This document shows, piece by piece, positions 1 through 7,207 of a stretch of 64,000 nucleotides of DNA; within the stretch, counting starts at the first letter, position 1, and each line of letters opens with the position of its first letter. The stretch is from Sinomonas susongensis (GTDB lineage: Bacteria; Actinomycetota; Actinomycetes; Actinomycetales; Micrococcaceae), in contig NZ_SSNH01000008.1 in NCBI RefSeq assembly GCF_005877005.1, forward strand, positions 172,761 to 236,760. The letters are read 5' to 3'. The position numbers were made by a program, and so were the translations under genes. Below the pieces are notes generated by a model, which was given only the letters and a program-made list of their open reading frames with translations, did not search any database and had not been told where the DNA came from.

Positions 1-1670
1 TTCGCCTGGTCGTAGCTGTCGACGACGGCGATGCTCACCGGGAACTGCACGGGCGCGTCGCCGAAGAGGAGCCGCTTGGCGGCCGTCGCTGCCTCCTGCA
101 CGGCCTCGACGCAGGCAGCCGCGGCCTCCTCCTGGGCGTGGATCATGACCTCGTCGTGGAGGAAGTAGACGAGTTCGGCGCGCAGGCCGTGGCCGGCGAG
201 GCGGCGCAACCGCAGACGCAGCTCGGCAAGCCAGCACTCGGCCCACTCGGCGGCTGTCCCCTGGACGACGAAGTTGCGCGTGAACCGCCCCCTGTCCCGC
301 GACGCGGCGTCGGCCCGCCGCTGCTCCTCGGCGGACGTTGAACGCTGCAGCCGCTGCCAGCGTTCGGACGGCGGCGGCGAGCTCCTCCCAAGGTGGGTCG
401 TCACCGTGAGCCCGCGTTCGCCGTCGCGGGCCGCCTGCTCGACGAAGGCGACAGCTCGTGGGTAAAGACGGGCAAGCTGGGGCATGAGTCGGCCGGACTC
501 GCCCGTCGTCGCGCCGTAGATTGCTCCCAGGAGAGCTACCTTCGCCTTCGCCCGGTCGCCCCCGAACCCCGCGGCCGCGATCCCCGCGTACAGGTCCGCG
601 TCCTGCGCCGCGGCCGCCATCGCGTCGTCCCGGGCGAGCGCCGCGAGGACCCGGGGTTCGAGCTGCGACGCGTCCGCCACGACGAGCTTGTGGCCGGGGA
701 GCGCGCGGGCCGCCGAGCGGACCTGCTTGGGGATCTGGAGGGCGCCGCCGCCGCGCGATGCCCACCGCCCCGTGACGACGCCAGCCACGACGTACTCAGG
801 CCGGAACCGACCGTCACGGACCCATGAGTCGAGCCACGCCCATCCATTCGCAGCGAAGAGCCGAGCCAGCTTCTTGTATTCGAGGAGCGGCGGGATTGCC
901 GGGTGCCTGAATTCGCGGAGCTCCCATGCCCGGGTCGTCCTGGCCTCGATGCCGGCCCGGTGCAGGGCCCGCATGAGCTCTTGGGGCGAGTCCGGGTTGA
1001 GCTGGGGGGCTCCGAGGCGGTCTCGCAGTTCGCTCGCCTTCTCCTCCAGCCTCGCCGGGCGCTCGAAGCCGCGCGGTCGGGGTCCGAGTTGATCGGCGAG
1101 GAGCGCCTCGTGGGCCACGGCATCCCACGGCATCCCCGCGGCCTGCATTTCCGCTGCGATGAGTGCCCCGGCCGAATCCGCGGCACACAGGAGGCGCAAT
1201 CGGCCCGGGTGGTCAGAGGCGGAGATGGCCCCAAGCTGTGCCACGAGCTCGGCCTCAAGCTCGTCGGCGCTCGGTCCCTGCACGGATTCTCCCTCGTCGA
1301 AGAGGGAGCCCTGGCCCTTGGGCGGACCGGCAGGGGGCAGGATCCCGCTCGGATCCGTCGCGCTGTCTGCATCCGGTAGGGAGCTTGTGAACGCCGCGGT
1401 GTACGCGGAGTGAGTGAGGACGGTCCCGCAGAGGGTCAGGTCGTGGCAGCGGAGCAACGGCACACCGGTGGCGAGCAGGCGCGGATACCAGTCGGCCGCC
1501 TTCCGCCACACCCAGCGCGGCTTGTGTGCCGATTCCCGACGGGCAACAAGGGCCGGCAGCTCGGAGGGCACGACAGTTGTGTCCGGGCCGGTGCGCTGGC
1601 CCGAGGAGTCGAGGGGCCTGAGCAGGACCTGCCCGTCGGGGGAGGGCGCCAGGATCTCATACACCTCCAT
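1..1670 (-). CDS. Bifunctional 3'-5' exonuclease/DNA polymerase (family A-like), C-terminus cut by window edge
   Basis: An open frame of 556 codons runs off the left edge with no stop. It translates to a DNA polymerase I-like protein without a 5' nuclease. The visible motifs are a motif A-like DASQLEPRVLAALARD, a motif B-like KVALLGAIYG and a motif C FLHDEVMIHA, in the usual order. The N-terminal 250 residues would be the exonuclease-like half. Actinobacteria carry such a stand-alone polymerase besides PolA. The start chosen is ATG at 1668-1670 (MEVYEILAPSPDG). An upstream in-frame GTG that would add about 21 residues is less likely. It is divergent from the tad operon. The true C-terminus lies outside the window, so completeness cannot be judged. 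The polymerase assignment rests on motifs A to C. Confidence 0.8.
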   Translation of the reverse strand, partial: MEVYEILAPSPDGQVLLRPLDSSGQRTGPDTTVVPSELPALVARRESAHKPRWVWRKAADWYPRLLATGVPLLRCHDLTLCGTVLTHSAYTAAFTSSLPDADSATDPSGILPPAGPPKGQGSLFDEGESVQGPSADELEAELVAQLGAISASDHPGRLRLLCAADSAGALIAAEMQAAGMPWDAVAHEALLADQLGPRPRGFERPARLEEKASELRDRLGAPQLNPDSPQELMRALHRAGIEARTTRAWELREFRHPAIPPLLEYKKLARLFAANGWAWLDSWVRDGRFRPEYVVAGVVTGRWASRGGGALQIPKQVRSAARALPGHKLVVADASQLEPRVLAALARDDAMAAAAQDADLYAGIAAAGFGGDRAKAKVALLGAIYGATTGESGRLMPQLARLYPRAVAFVEQAARDGERGLTVTTHLGRSSPPPSERWQRLQRSTSAEEQRRADAASRDRGRFTRNFVVQGTAAEWAECWLAELRLRLRRLAGHGLRAELVYFLHDEVMIHAQEEAAAACVEAVQEAATAAKRLLFGDAPVQFPVSIAVVDSYDQA

Positions 1671-1785
1671 ATTCTCGCGTGGGATCGGGACCGTTGTTGT
1701 CCTCCACAGCAATGCCGGTGGAGTGTCCTCCACATGGTGCCGGTCGTTGCCTCAGCCGTGCGGTGGCGAGCAGCAGGCTTGAACC

Positions 1786-2937
1786 ATGGGCATGAGACAG
1801 GGAACAGACGACGCCGAGGCCGGCTGGCGTCCGCACGGGGAGGCGGTCTTGTGCGTCACCGGGGATCCCGTGCTCCTCGACGAGTGCGCCCGCGTCGCCG
1901 CCGTGGCTGGCGTCGCGCTCAGAACCGCGCCCACGCTCGGCGAGGCAATGAAAGGAGTGGACGACGACGTCCCGCTCCTTCTGGGGGCGGACGTTCGGGA
2001 CGTTCCTCCCCGGAACCGGCCGGACATGATCCTCGTCGGAAGGGGCAATGACAGCGGACTACTGTGGCACAGGGCGGCGGAACTGGGAGTCGAACACGTC
2101 GCCGAACTGCCCGAGGCCGCAGGATGGCTCGTCGAATTCCTCGGCAGGCGGCTGTCCCAAGGTCGCGATGGCCTAGTCGTCAGCCTTGTGGGCGGGTGCG
2201 GCGGTGCCGGGGCGAGCACGACGGCGGTGCTCCTCGCCATGGCGGCGAATGCGCGCGGCGAGTCCGTGCTTCTGGTCGACGGCGACCGCCTCGGGGGCGG
2301 GCTGGAACTGTGCCTGTCGAACGAGCACACCTCCGGGCTTGCCTGGCCCGATCTCGCAGCTGCGAGCGGCCGTATTCATCCACCCCAGCTGGAGGCTGCC
2401 CTGCCCCGGGTCCTCGGCGTTCCGTACGTGTCGTGGCCAGCCTCGGCGGGATACGCGAAGCCGGTCGCACCCGAGGCGATCGCCGGGGTGCTCGAGGCTG
2501 GGCGAAGCGCCTTCGAGCTCGTGGTGATTGACCTCGGAAGGAGCCGGGAAGGGATCGACGACTTCGGCTGGGCGAGCGATCGCTTCCTGCTCGTCGTTCC
2601 AGGCCGAATACGCGCTGCGGTCGCGGCGACGCAGCTCCTCCACGAGATACCGCCGGTGCCAACTGGGCTCGTAGTGCGGGGACGTCTGGGAGAGGGAGTG
2701 GACGCCGAGAGGCTCGCCGGGGCCGTCGGCTGCCCGCTCGCCGCCCATCTGCCGGAACTCCGGGCGGCAAACGCGGCCACCGAGGAGGGGCGCCTCCCCG
2801 AACTGTCCCGCCGCCGGGATGTGCGGCGGGCGGCTGGCTTGATCCTCGAAGGGCTGGTGGGCTCTCCGGGCAGGTCCTCGCCGAGAGCCGGAGCACCCAT
2901 GCCTCGCCACGCCCGCCTCCCTCAGGCGGCCCGATGA
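1786..2937 (+). CDS. ssd: Ssd/CpaE-like P-loop ATPase, first gene of tad operon
   Basis: The 383-residue protein has an N-terminal receiver-like region (about 1-120) and a MinD/ParA-type ATPase domain. The deviant Walker A-like segment GGCGGAGASTTAVLLA lies near residue 140, followed by VLLVDGDRLGGG. This is the architecture of CpaE and of the mycobacterial septum site-determining protein Ssd (Rv3660c). In pili systems CpaE-like proteins help localise the Tad machine; in mycobacteria Ssd is linked to septum inhibition. The protein begins the operon, and its TGA overlaps the ATG of the tadA gene (ATGA at 2934-2937), implying translational coupling. No strong ribosome binding site is visible before the start; a second ATG lies two codons downstream. 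Whether it acts in pilus placement or division cannot be told from sequence. Confidence 0.85.
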   Translation: MGMRQGTDDAEAGWRPHGEAVLCVTGDPVLLDECARVAAVAGVALRTAPTLGEAMKGVDDDVPLLLGADVRDVPPRNRPDMILVGRGNDSGLLWHRAAELGVEHVAELPEAAGWLVEFLGRRLSQGRDGLVVSLVGGCGGAGASTTAVLLAMAANARGESVLLVDGDRLGGGLELCLSNEHTSGLAWPDLAAASGRIHPPQLEAALPRVLGVPYVSWPASAGYAKPVAPEAIAGVLEAGRSAFELVVIDLGRSREGIDDFGWASDRFLLVVPGRIRAAVAATQLLHEIPPVPTGLVVRGRLGEGVDAERLAGAVGCPLAAHLPELRAANAATEEGRLPELSRRRDVRRAAGLILEGLVGSPGRSSPRAGAPMPRHARLPQAAR

Positions 2938-4181
2938 ACACCCTTCCGCTCGTCGGCACTGCCCCGCTCGTCGGCACTGCCCCGCTCGTCGGCACTGCCC
3001 CGCTCGTCGGCGCGGCCCACCTCGTTGACGCTGAGCTTCTCGACGACGTGCGGGAGCGCGTCCTCGCGGTGCCCGGTCCCGTGACCCCGGCCCGTATCGC
3101 GGCGGCCGTCCACGAGAGCGGTCGTCTCTTGGGCACCGCGGGGACGCTCGCCGCCGTCGAATTGATCTCCGCAGAACTGAGCGGACTGGGACCCCTCCAG
3201 AAGCTCGTCAAGGATCCGCGCGTTACGGACATCCTCGTGAACGGACCCGGCGAGGTTTGGCTCGACCGGGGAGACGGGCTTGAGCCTGCACCGGTCAGCT
3301 TCCCATCGGAGGAGGCCGTCCGTGCGCTCGCGGTCCGATTGGTGGCTTCGGGGGACCGACGGCTCGACGACAGTTCACCATGCGTGGACGTGCGGGTCGC
3401 AGGCGGGTACCGGGTCCATGCGGTGCTCCCGCCCATCTCGACCGGGACTACGCTCCTGTCGGTCCGTATCCGCCGTCACCAGGCCTTCGATCTCACAGAG
3501 CTCGAGCACGCCGGAACGATCCTTCCGGAGCAGCGTTCCGTCCTCGAATCGATTGCGACAGGGCGAGTGAACTACCTCGTGAGCGGCGCCACGGGAAGCG
3601 GGAAGACGAGCCTGCTCAGCACCCTGCTGGGCCTAGCACCGTCCACCGAGCGGATCGTCCTCGTGGAAGATGCGTCCGAGTTGAATCCCGCTCATCCGCA
3701 CGTGGTCGGGCTCGAGGCGCGTCACGGGAACGTGGAAGGGAGCGGGAAGGTCGACCTCGCCGAACTCGTCCGGCAGGCCCTGCGGATGCGCCCCGACCGA
3801 CTCGTGGTCGGGGAGTGCCGTGGCGCTGAAGTACGGGAACTCCTCGCCGCGCTCAACACGGGACACAGCGGTGCCGGTACCGTTCACGCGAATTCCGCAG
3901 AGGCCGTCGCCGCCCGACTCATCGCACTTGGAGCCCTCGCAGGACTTTCGCCAGAGGCGATGACTCTTCAGGCTGCGAATGCCGTCGGTGCCGTGCTGCA
4001 CCTCGAGCGGAGGGGCGGTCCGAGGCGGCTGGCCACTGTCGCTGCATTGGCCGAGAAGGCTGGGAGACTCGTCGTAGCCCCTGCTCTGGTCCGGCTTCCG
4101 GGTTCCGACGCCGTGAGGAAAGGGCCCGGTTGGGACGCGCTCTCTGCCCGAATTTCAGAGGAGTCCGAGGCGACGGCATGA
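2934..4181 (+). CDS. tadA: TadA/CpaF-family secretion ATPase
   Basis: This is the hexameric motor ATPase of the Tad/Flp pilus type IV-like secretion system, acting on the cytoplasmic face of the membrane. Of its 415 residues, the N-terminal all-alpha and beta region is followed by a RecA-like core. The core has Walker A GATGSGKTS near residue 218, an acidic LVEDASELN segment and a Walker B-like RLVVGECRG near residue 290. The extreme N-terminus is unusual: residues 4-27 are a PLVGTA hexapeptide repeat encoded by an 18-bp tandem array. The gene overlaps ssd upstream and tadB downstream by four bases each. A CpaF-type ATPase with tadB and tadC directly downstream is diagnostic of the family. 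Confidence 0.93.
   Translation: MNTLPLVGTAPLVGTAPLVGTAPLVGAAHLVDAELLDDVRERVLAVPGPVTPARIAAAVHESGRLLGTAGTLAAVELISAELSGLGPLQKLVKDPRVTDILVNGPGEVWLDRGDGLEPAPVSFPSEEAVRALAVRLVASGDRRLDDSSPCVDVRVAGGYRVHAVLPPISTGTTLLSVRIRRHQAFDLTELEHAGTILPEQRSVLESIATGRVNYLVSGATGSGKTSLLSTLLGLAPSTERIVLVEDASELNPAHPHVVGLEARHGNVEGSGKVDLAELVRQALRMRPDRLVVGECRGAEVRELLAALNTGHSGAGTVHANSAEAVAARLIALGALAGLSPEAMTLQAANAVGAVLHLERRGGPRRLATVAALAEKAGRLVVAPALVRLPGSDAVRKGPGWDALSARISEESEATA
2946..3017 (+). repeat. 18-bp in-frame tandem repeat (4 copies) at tadA N-terminus
   Basis: The unit CCGCTCGTCGGCACTGCC occurs three times without a mismatch (2946-2963, 2964-2981, 2982-2999). A fourth copy at 3000-3017 has two mismatches. Each copy adds PLVGTA to the protein without shifting the frame. 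Confidence 0.95.
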
Positions 4182-5107
4182 TCCTTCCGCTCTTGGTGTT
4201 CGCGCTCCTGTGCTCGGCCGCAGTTGTCCTCGTGCGGCGGCCATCAGTCCTCAACCGGGTCGGGCCCACCCGGCTCGTGCTTCCTTTCAGCCTCCGGGCT
4301 GGCACGAGATCTGCAGTGGATCTGCACGATGCGGCGCTCCTGGTGGGCGAGCTGGCCGCATTGCTGCGGGCGGGTCGATCGGCCGAGCAGATGTGGCGGC
4401 AAGCAGCCCTGAACGAGAGACGACGTCTCGGCGAAGCTCTGCGCGACGGCCCGATGGTTTGGCAGGAAAGCCCTTCGGCAGCAACGGCGAAGCGGCGCCG
4501 AGGCCCGGGACGCCCCGGGTTCCTCCACCCGTTGCGGGATAGGGGCGTCGCAGGACAGCTTGCGGCTCGTGAAGACTTGGGAGCCGCATCGGTCTTGGAC
4601 GCTGCCGCCCAGGCGTCTGCTCTCGGGTTCCCGGTGGGGCCCGCGATCCGCGACGCCTTGTCTGAGCCGCGGCACGGGCAGCATCCGATGGCATCCTCTG
4701 CGTGGGCGGTTGTGGGGTGGAGGAACGAAGGGCCGAACCGAAGGAAGCTACGAGAGCGGGAGGCGCTCGCCATGTGGAGTGATGTGGCGGCATGCGTCGA
4801 GGCTGCGGAATCGTCCGGCTGCCCTCTCGCCGCAGTCTTCGACCGACTGTCGGCTCATCTCGAGTCCGAAGCCGATGCCGCGGCGGCCCGGGCAACCGCT
4901 CTGGCCGGGCCGAAGGCCACCACGCGAATTCTCAGCGTACTTCCCTTCGTCGGACTCTTGCTGGGGATATTCATTGGAGCGAACCCCCTGGAAACGCTCA
5001 CCAGCACATTCGTCGGTTTCGCCTGCCTCATCGGTGGCGGCGTGCTCGCGCTCGCAGGGCGTCTGTGGTCCAATCGCCTGGTTGCCCAGACGGGAGCACT
5101 CCGATGA
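4178..5107 (+). CDS. tadB: TadB-like inner-membrane platform protein
   Basis: The 309-residue membrane protein belongs to the type II secretion F family and forms the pilus assembly platform with TadC. It has an N-terminal transmembrane helix (MILPLLVFALLCSAAVVLV), a cytoplasmic four-helix region and two C-terminal transmembrane segments (about residues 250-300). The start at ATG 4178 overlaps the tadA stop (ATGA), which is why I reject a longer upstream start at 4130. Residues of about 85-150 hold a basic, proline-rich insertion not typical of TadB. The gene overlaps tadC in the same ATGA manner. Confidence 0.85.
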   Translation: MILPLLVFALLCSAAVVLVRRPSVLNRVGPTRLVLPFSLRAGTRSAVDLHDAALLVGELAALLRAGRSAEQMWRQAALNERRRLGEALRDGPMVWQESPSAATAKRRRGPGRPGFLHPLRDRGVAGQLAAREDLGAASVLDAAAQASALGFPVGPAIRDALSEPRHGQHPMASSAWAVVGWRNEGPNRRKLREREALAMWSDVAACVEAAESSGCPLAAVFDRLSAHLESEADAAAARATALAGPKATTRILSVLPFVGLLLGIFIGANPLETLTSTFVGFACLIGGGVLALAGRLWSNRLVAQTGALR

Positions 5108-5730
5108 GCGTCGGAGGCTGGGTCCCGTGGCACGCGCTCTTGTCTGCGGTCATCGGCGTCCAGCTGTTCGCCGGGTGCTGGATTCTGTCGAAGCCGAGGG
5201 GTTCGGGGTGGCCCGCGGTCGGCTTGCCCAGATCGGTCCCTGCAGACGATCGAGGCGGGGCCGCGGTCCGGCAGCCCGTTTGGCGTCGACGCCCGGAGGG
5301 ATCTGAAGATGACCACCCGAAGACGGCCCTGACGCTCGAGCTCATCGCGGCGATGCTCGAATCAGGCTCGTCACTTCAGCGGGCTCTTCGGATCGTTGCC
5401 CAAGCCCTTGGGCCGGCGAATGGTCCCGCCGGACGGACTGCGACGGCTCTTGAGCTCGGCGTCCCATGGGATCAGGCGTGGAGATCGGCCCTCGGGGATC
5501 GCCAAGGGGCCGAACTTCGTCAGGCTTTGGACTTCGCAGCGGCCAGCGGTGCGCCCTCGGCGGAACTGATTTCTGCTCGTGCCCGTATGCTCCGGCGCCG
5601 AAGACATCAGGAGCTTGAACGGCGCGCGGCGGCTCTCGGGGTCAGGCTCGTCGTACCTCTCGGAGTCTGTTCGCTCCCCGCATTCCTCTGCCTCGGCGTG
5701 GTCCCGGTGCTTCTTTCAATGGGGCCGTGA
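5104..5730 (+). CDS. tadC: TadC-like inner-membrane platform protein
   Basis: The 208-residue protein has a T2SSF-type helical domain (LELIAAMLESGSSLQRAL through ELISARARMLRRRRHQ) and a C-terminal membrane segment (VRLVVPLGVCSLPAFLCLG). It has one N-terminal transmembrane helix. It is short for TadC, as is common in actinobacterial minimal Tad loci. The start ATG 5104 overlaps the tadB stop, so the longer frame from 4792 is not the gene. It would pair with TadB as the platform on which the TadA ATPase acts. Confidence 0.82.
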   Translation: MSVGGWVPWHALLSAVIGVQLFAGCWILSKPRGSGWPAVGLPRSVPADDRGGAAVRQPVWRRRPEGSEDDHPKTALTLELIAAMLESGSSLQRALRIVAQALGPANGPAGRTATALELGVPWDQAWRSALGDRQGAELRQALDFAAASGAPSAELISARARMLRRRRHQELERRAAALGVRLVVPLGVCSLPAFLCLGVVPVLLSMGP

Positions 5731-5794
5731 GTCATGAGCTCAACCGAGAAGCAAGAAACACCGGATCGCAAGGACCCGGTCCTCAACTGTGGCG

Positions 5795-5875
5795 CCAAAC
5801 ACTCAGCGGGACCAACTGCAAATCGAGCCAAAAACAAGTCGTTCCAAATGCAAGTCGGACCAAACAAAGGGGGAA
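5795..5875 (+). repeat. Degenerate 16-bp iterated motif upstream of the prepilin-like gene
   Basis: CCAA recurs at 5795, 5812, 5828, 5844 and 5860, a spacing of 17, 16, 16 and 16 bases. The best units read CCAACTGCAAATCGAG, CCAAAAACAAGTCGTT and CCAAATGCAAGTCGGA. The array is clearly more A-rich than its surroundings and ends at the ribosome binding site of the following gene. A 16-base unit would shift the reading frame with each copy, so the array looks non-coding. Confidence 0.75.
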
Positions 5876-5877
5876 GC

Positions 5878-6297
5878 ATGGCGCAGGAGGACAGGGCAGA
5901 GAGCCAGCGGCTGCACGAGGGGCAACCGCTATTGGAGAGCCGAACAGGCCCGTTGGAGTCCCGAAGCGGACGTGCGGAGGTCGTGGAACTCTATCCCGGA
6001 GCGGCGGAACGACGTCCAATCCGGCAATCTCAGAGTCCACGGGTGGCGGGCGGGCCGAGTGCTGCCCGTCGTCGCAGTCGACGATCGCGAGGAGTGGGAC
6101 GCTTCCGGTTCGCGGTCCGAGTGGCACGACGGCGATTTCCAGCGGAAACGGCCGAAGCGGGAATGGCGACCGCAGAGTATGCCATCGCCACTCTGGCAGC
6201 GGTCGCCTTCGCAGGCCTCCTCGTTGTCATCATGCGGAGCGACGAGGTGCGAGGGTTCCTCCTCGCCATCGTCCGGACGGCCCTCGCCCTACCGTGA
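5878..6297 (+). CDS. DUF4244/Flp prepilin-like protein
   Basis: The 139-residue product ends in GMATAEYAIATLAAVAFAGL plus a further hydrophobic stretch, the DUF4244 signature. DUF4244 proteins occupy the position of the Flp pilin in actinobacterial tad operons: the G-A-TAEYA region resembles a class III prepilin cleavage site followed by a transmembrane helix. It is therefore the likely pilus subunit. The N-terminal 90 residues are basic and poorly ordered, longer than usual. I choose ATG 5878 because a strong purine-rich binding site (AAAGGGGG) precedes it. An in-frame ATG at 5734 would add 48 residues that run through the 16-bp repeat array and have abnormal composition. Confidence 0.75.
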   Translation: MAQEDRAESQRLHEGQPLLESRTGPLESRSGRAEVVELYPGAAERRPIRQSQSPRVAGGPSAARRRSRRSRGVGRFRFAVRVARRRFPAETAEAGMATAEYAIATLAAVAFAGLLVVIMRSDEVRGFLLAIVRTALALP

Positions 6298-6309
6298 AAG
6301 CCTCCGCGC

Positions 6310-6711
6310 ATGGTTACCGGCACTGAGGCGGCAGAACGCGCGGCAGACCCGAAACGGCGGGTTCGCACTTGCGGATCAGGGGGAGCGGTCACCGCGGAGC
6401 TCGCCGTGGGGATCCTCGTCGTCGTTGGCCTTCTCGGGGTGCTCCTGACGGCGCTCAGCGCAGGGATCTCCCAGCTCAAGGTGGAGGAGGCCGTACGAGG
6501 CGCCGCGAGGGAGCTTGCTCGCGGAGAGTCGCGTGAGATCGCTGATTCCGTCGCCCGCAGGATCGCGGGAGATGGCATTGCGCTCACTGTCGACGTGGAA
6601 GGATCGAGGGCCAACGTCACCGCGCGCCTTCCGGTTTCCGGACCCCTCGCGGCTGCAGGAGGCCTTGTCGCCCAAGCGTCGGCGTCCGTCCGTCTTGAGA
6701 CCGCACCGTGA
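6310..6711 (+). CDS. TadE-family pseudopilin-like protein
   Basis: The 133-residue protein has the TadE arrangement: a charged N-terminus, GGAVTAELAVGILVVVGLL (glycine and glutamate before one transmembrane helix, about residues 25-50) and a small extracytoplasmic domain with a repeated RGAARELARGE-type helix. TadE proteins are minor pseudopilins processed and assembled with the Flp pilin. It lies 12 bases after the DUF4244 gene and overlaps the next gene (GTGA at 6708-6711). Confidence 0.82.
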   Translation: MVTGTEAAERAADPKRRVRTCGSGGAVTAELAVGILVVVGLLGVLLTALSAGISQLKVEEAVRGAARELARGESREIADSVARRIAGDGIALTVDVEGSRANVTARLPVSGPLAAAGGLVAQASASVRLETAP

Positions 6712-7196
6712 CTCGCGGATGCTCGAGCGAGCGGCCAAGGATGACGGCGGGAGGCAGCATCGCGGCTTCCGGGGCCGGGGGACCGGCTTCGGAGACGGAG
6801 GCACCATCTCGGGAGGCAGGAGCACCGACTTGGTCAGCACCGACCTGGTGCAAGCGGAGCGAGCGCGGAGCGGGGACGATCTTGGCTCTGGCCCTCGCCC
6901 TTGCCGCGGTGTCGGCCTGTTCGGCCGCCGTACTGGTCTCCCAGGGGATCGTCGCCGGGGAACGCACGGCGCGGGCGGCTGACCTGACGGCCTTGGCCGC
7001 GGCGGATGCGGAGCGAGGCCTCAGTGGCGGGGGGACGTGCGTCTCGGCAGAAGAGGTGGCGATGCTCAACGCGGCGCGTGTGATCTCGTGCGAGATCGAA
7101 GTGCCCGGTTCGATCGTCCGTGTGGTGGTGCGAGGTGAAAAAGCTGTCGCAGGCGTCCATGCCGAGGGCCGGGCACGGGCGGGCCAGCCACCATGA
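6708..7196 (+). CDS. Rv3654c-like TadE-related secreted/membrane protein
   Basis: The 162-residue protein has a long polar N-terminus. It then has GAGTILALALALAAVSACSAAVL, one helix, followed by ARAADLTALAAADA, a feature of the helicase/secretion-neighbourhood TadE-like family (Rv3654c type). Two cysteines flank the C-terminal part (GGGTCVSAEE and VISCEIEV) and could form a disulfide. It ends the tad operon and converges on the DUF1998 helicase, the neighbour that gives this family its name. The GTG start overlaps the TadE stop. Function within the pilus is unknown. Confidence 0.8.
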   Translation: MTRGCSSERPRMTAGGSIAASGAGGPASETEAPSREAGAPTWSAPTWCKRSERGAGTILALALALAAVSACSAAVLVSQGIVAGERTARAADLTALAAADAERGLSGGGTCVSAEEVAMLNAARVISCEIEVPGSIVRVVVRGEKAVAGVHAEGRARAGQPP

Positions 7197-7207
7197 GCCT
7201 CAGCCGA

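Noticed and set aside
5734..5877. N-terminal extension of the DUF4244 protein
   Set aside because: It would translate a non-triplet repeat array of odd composition, while a strong ribosome binding site supports ATG 5878.
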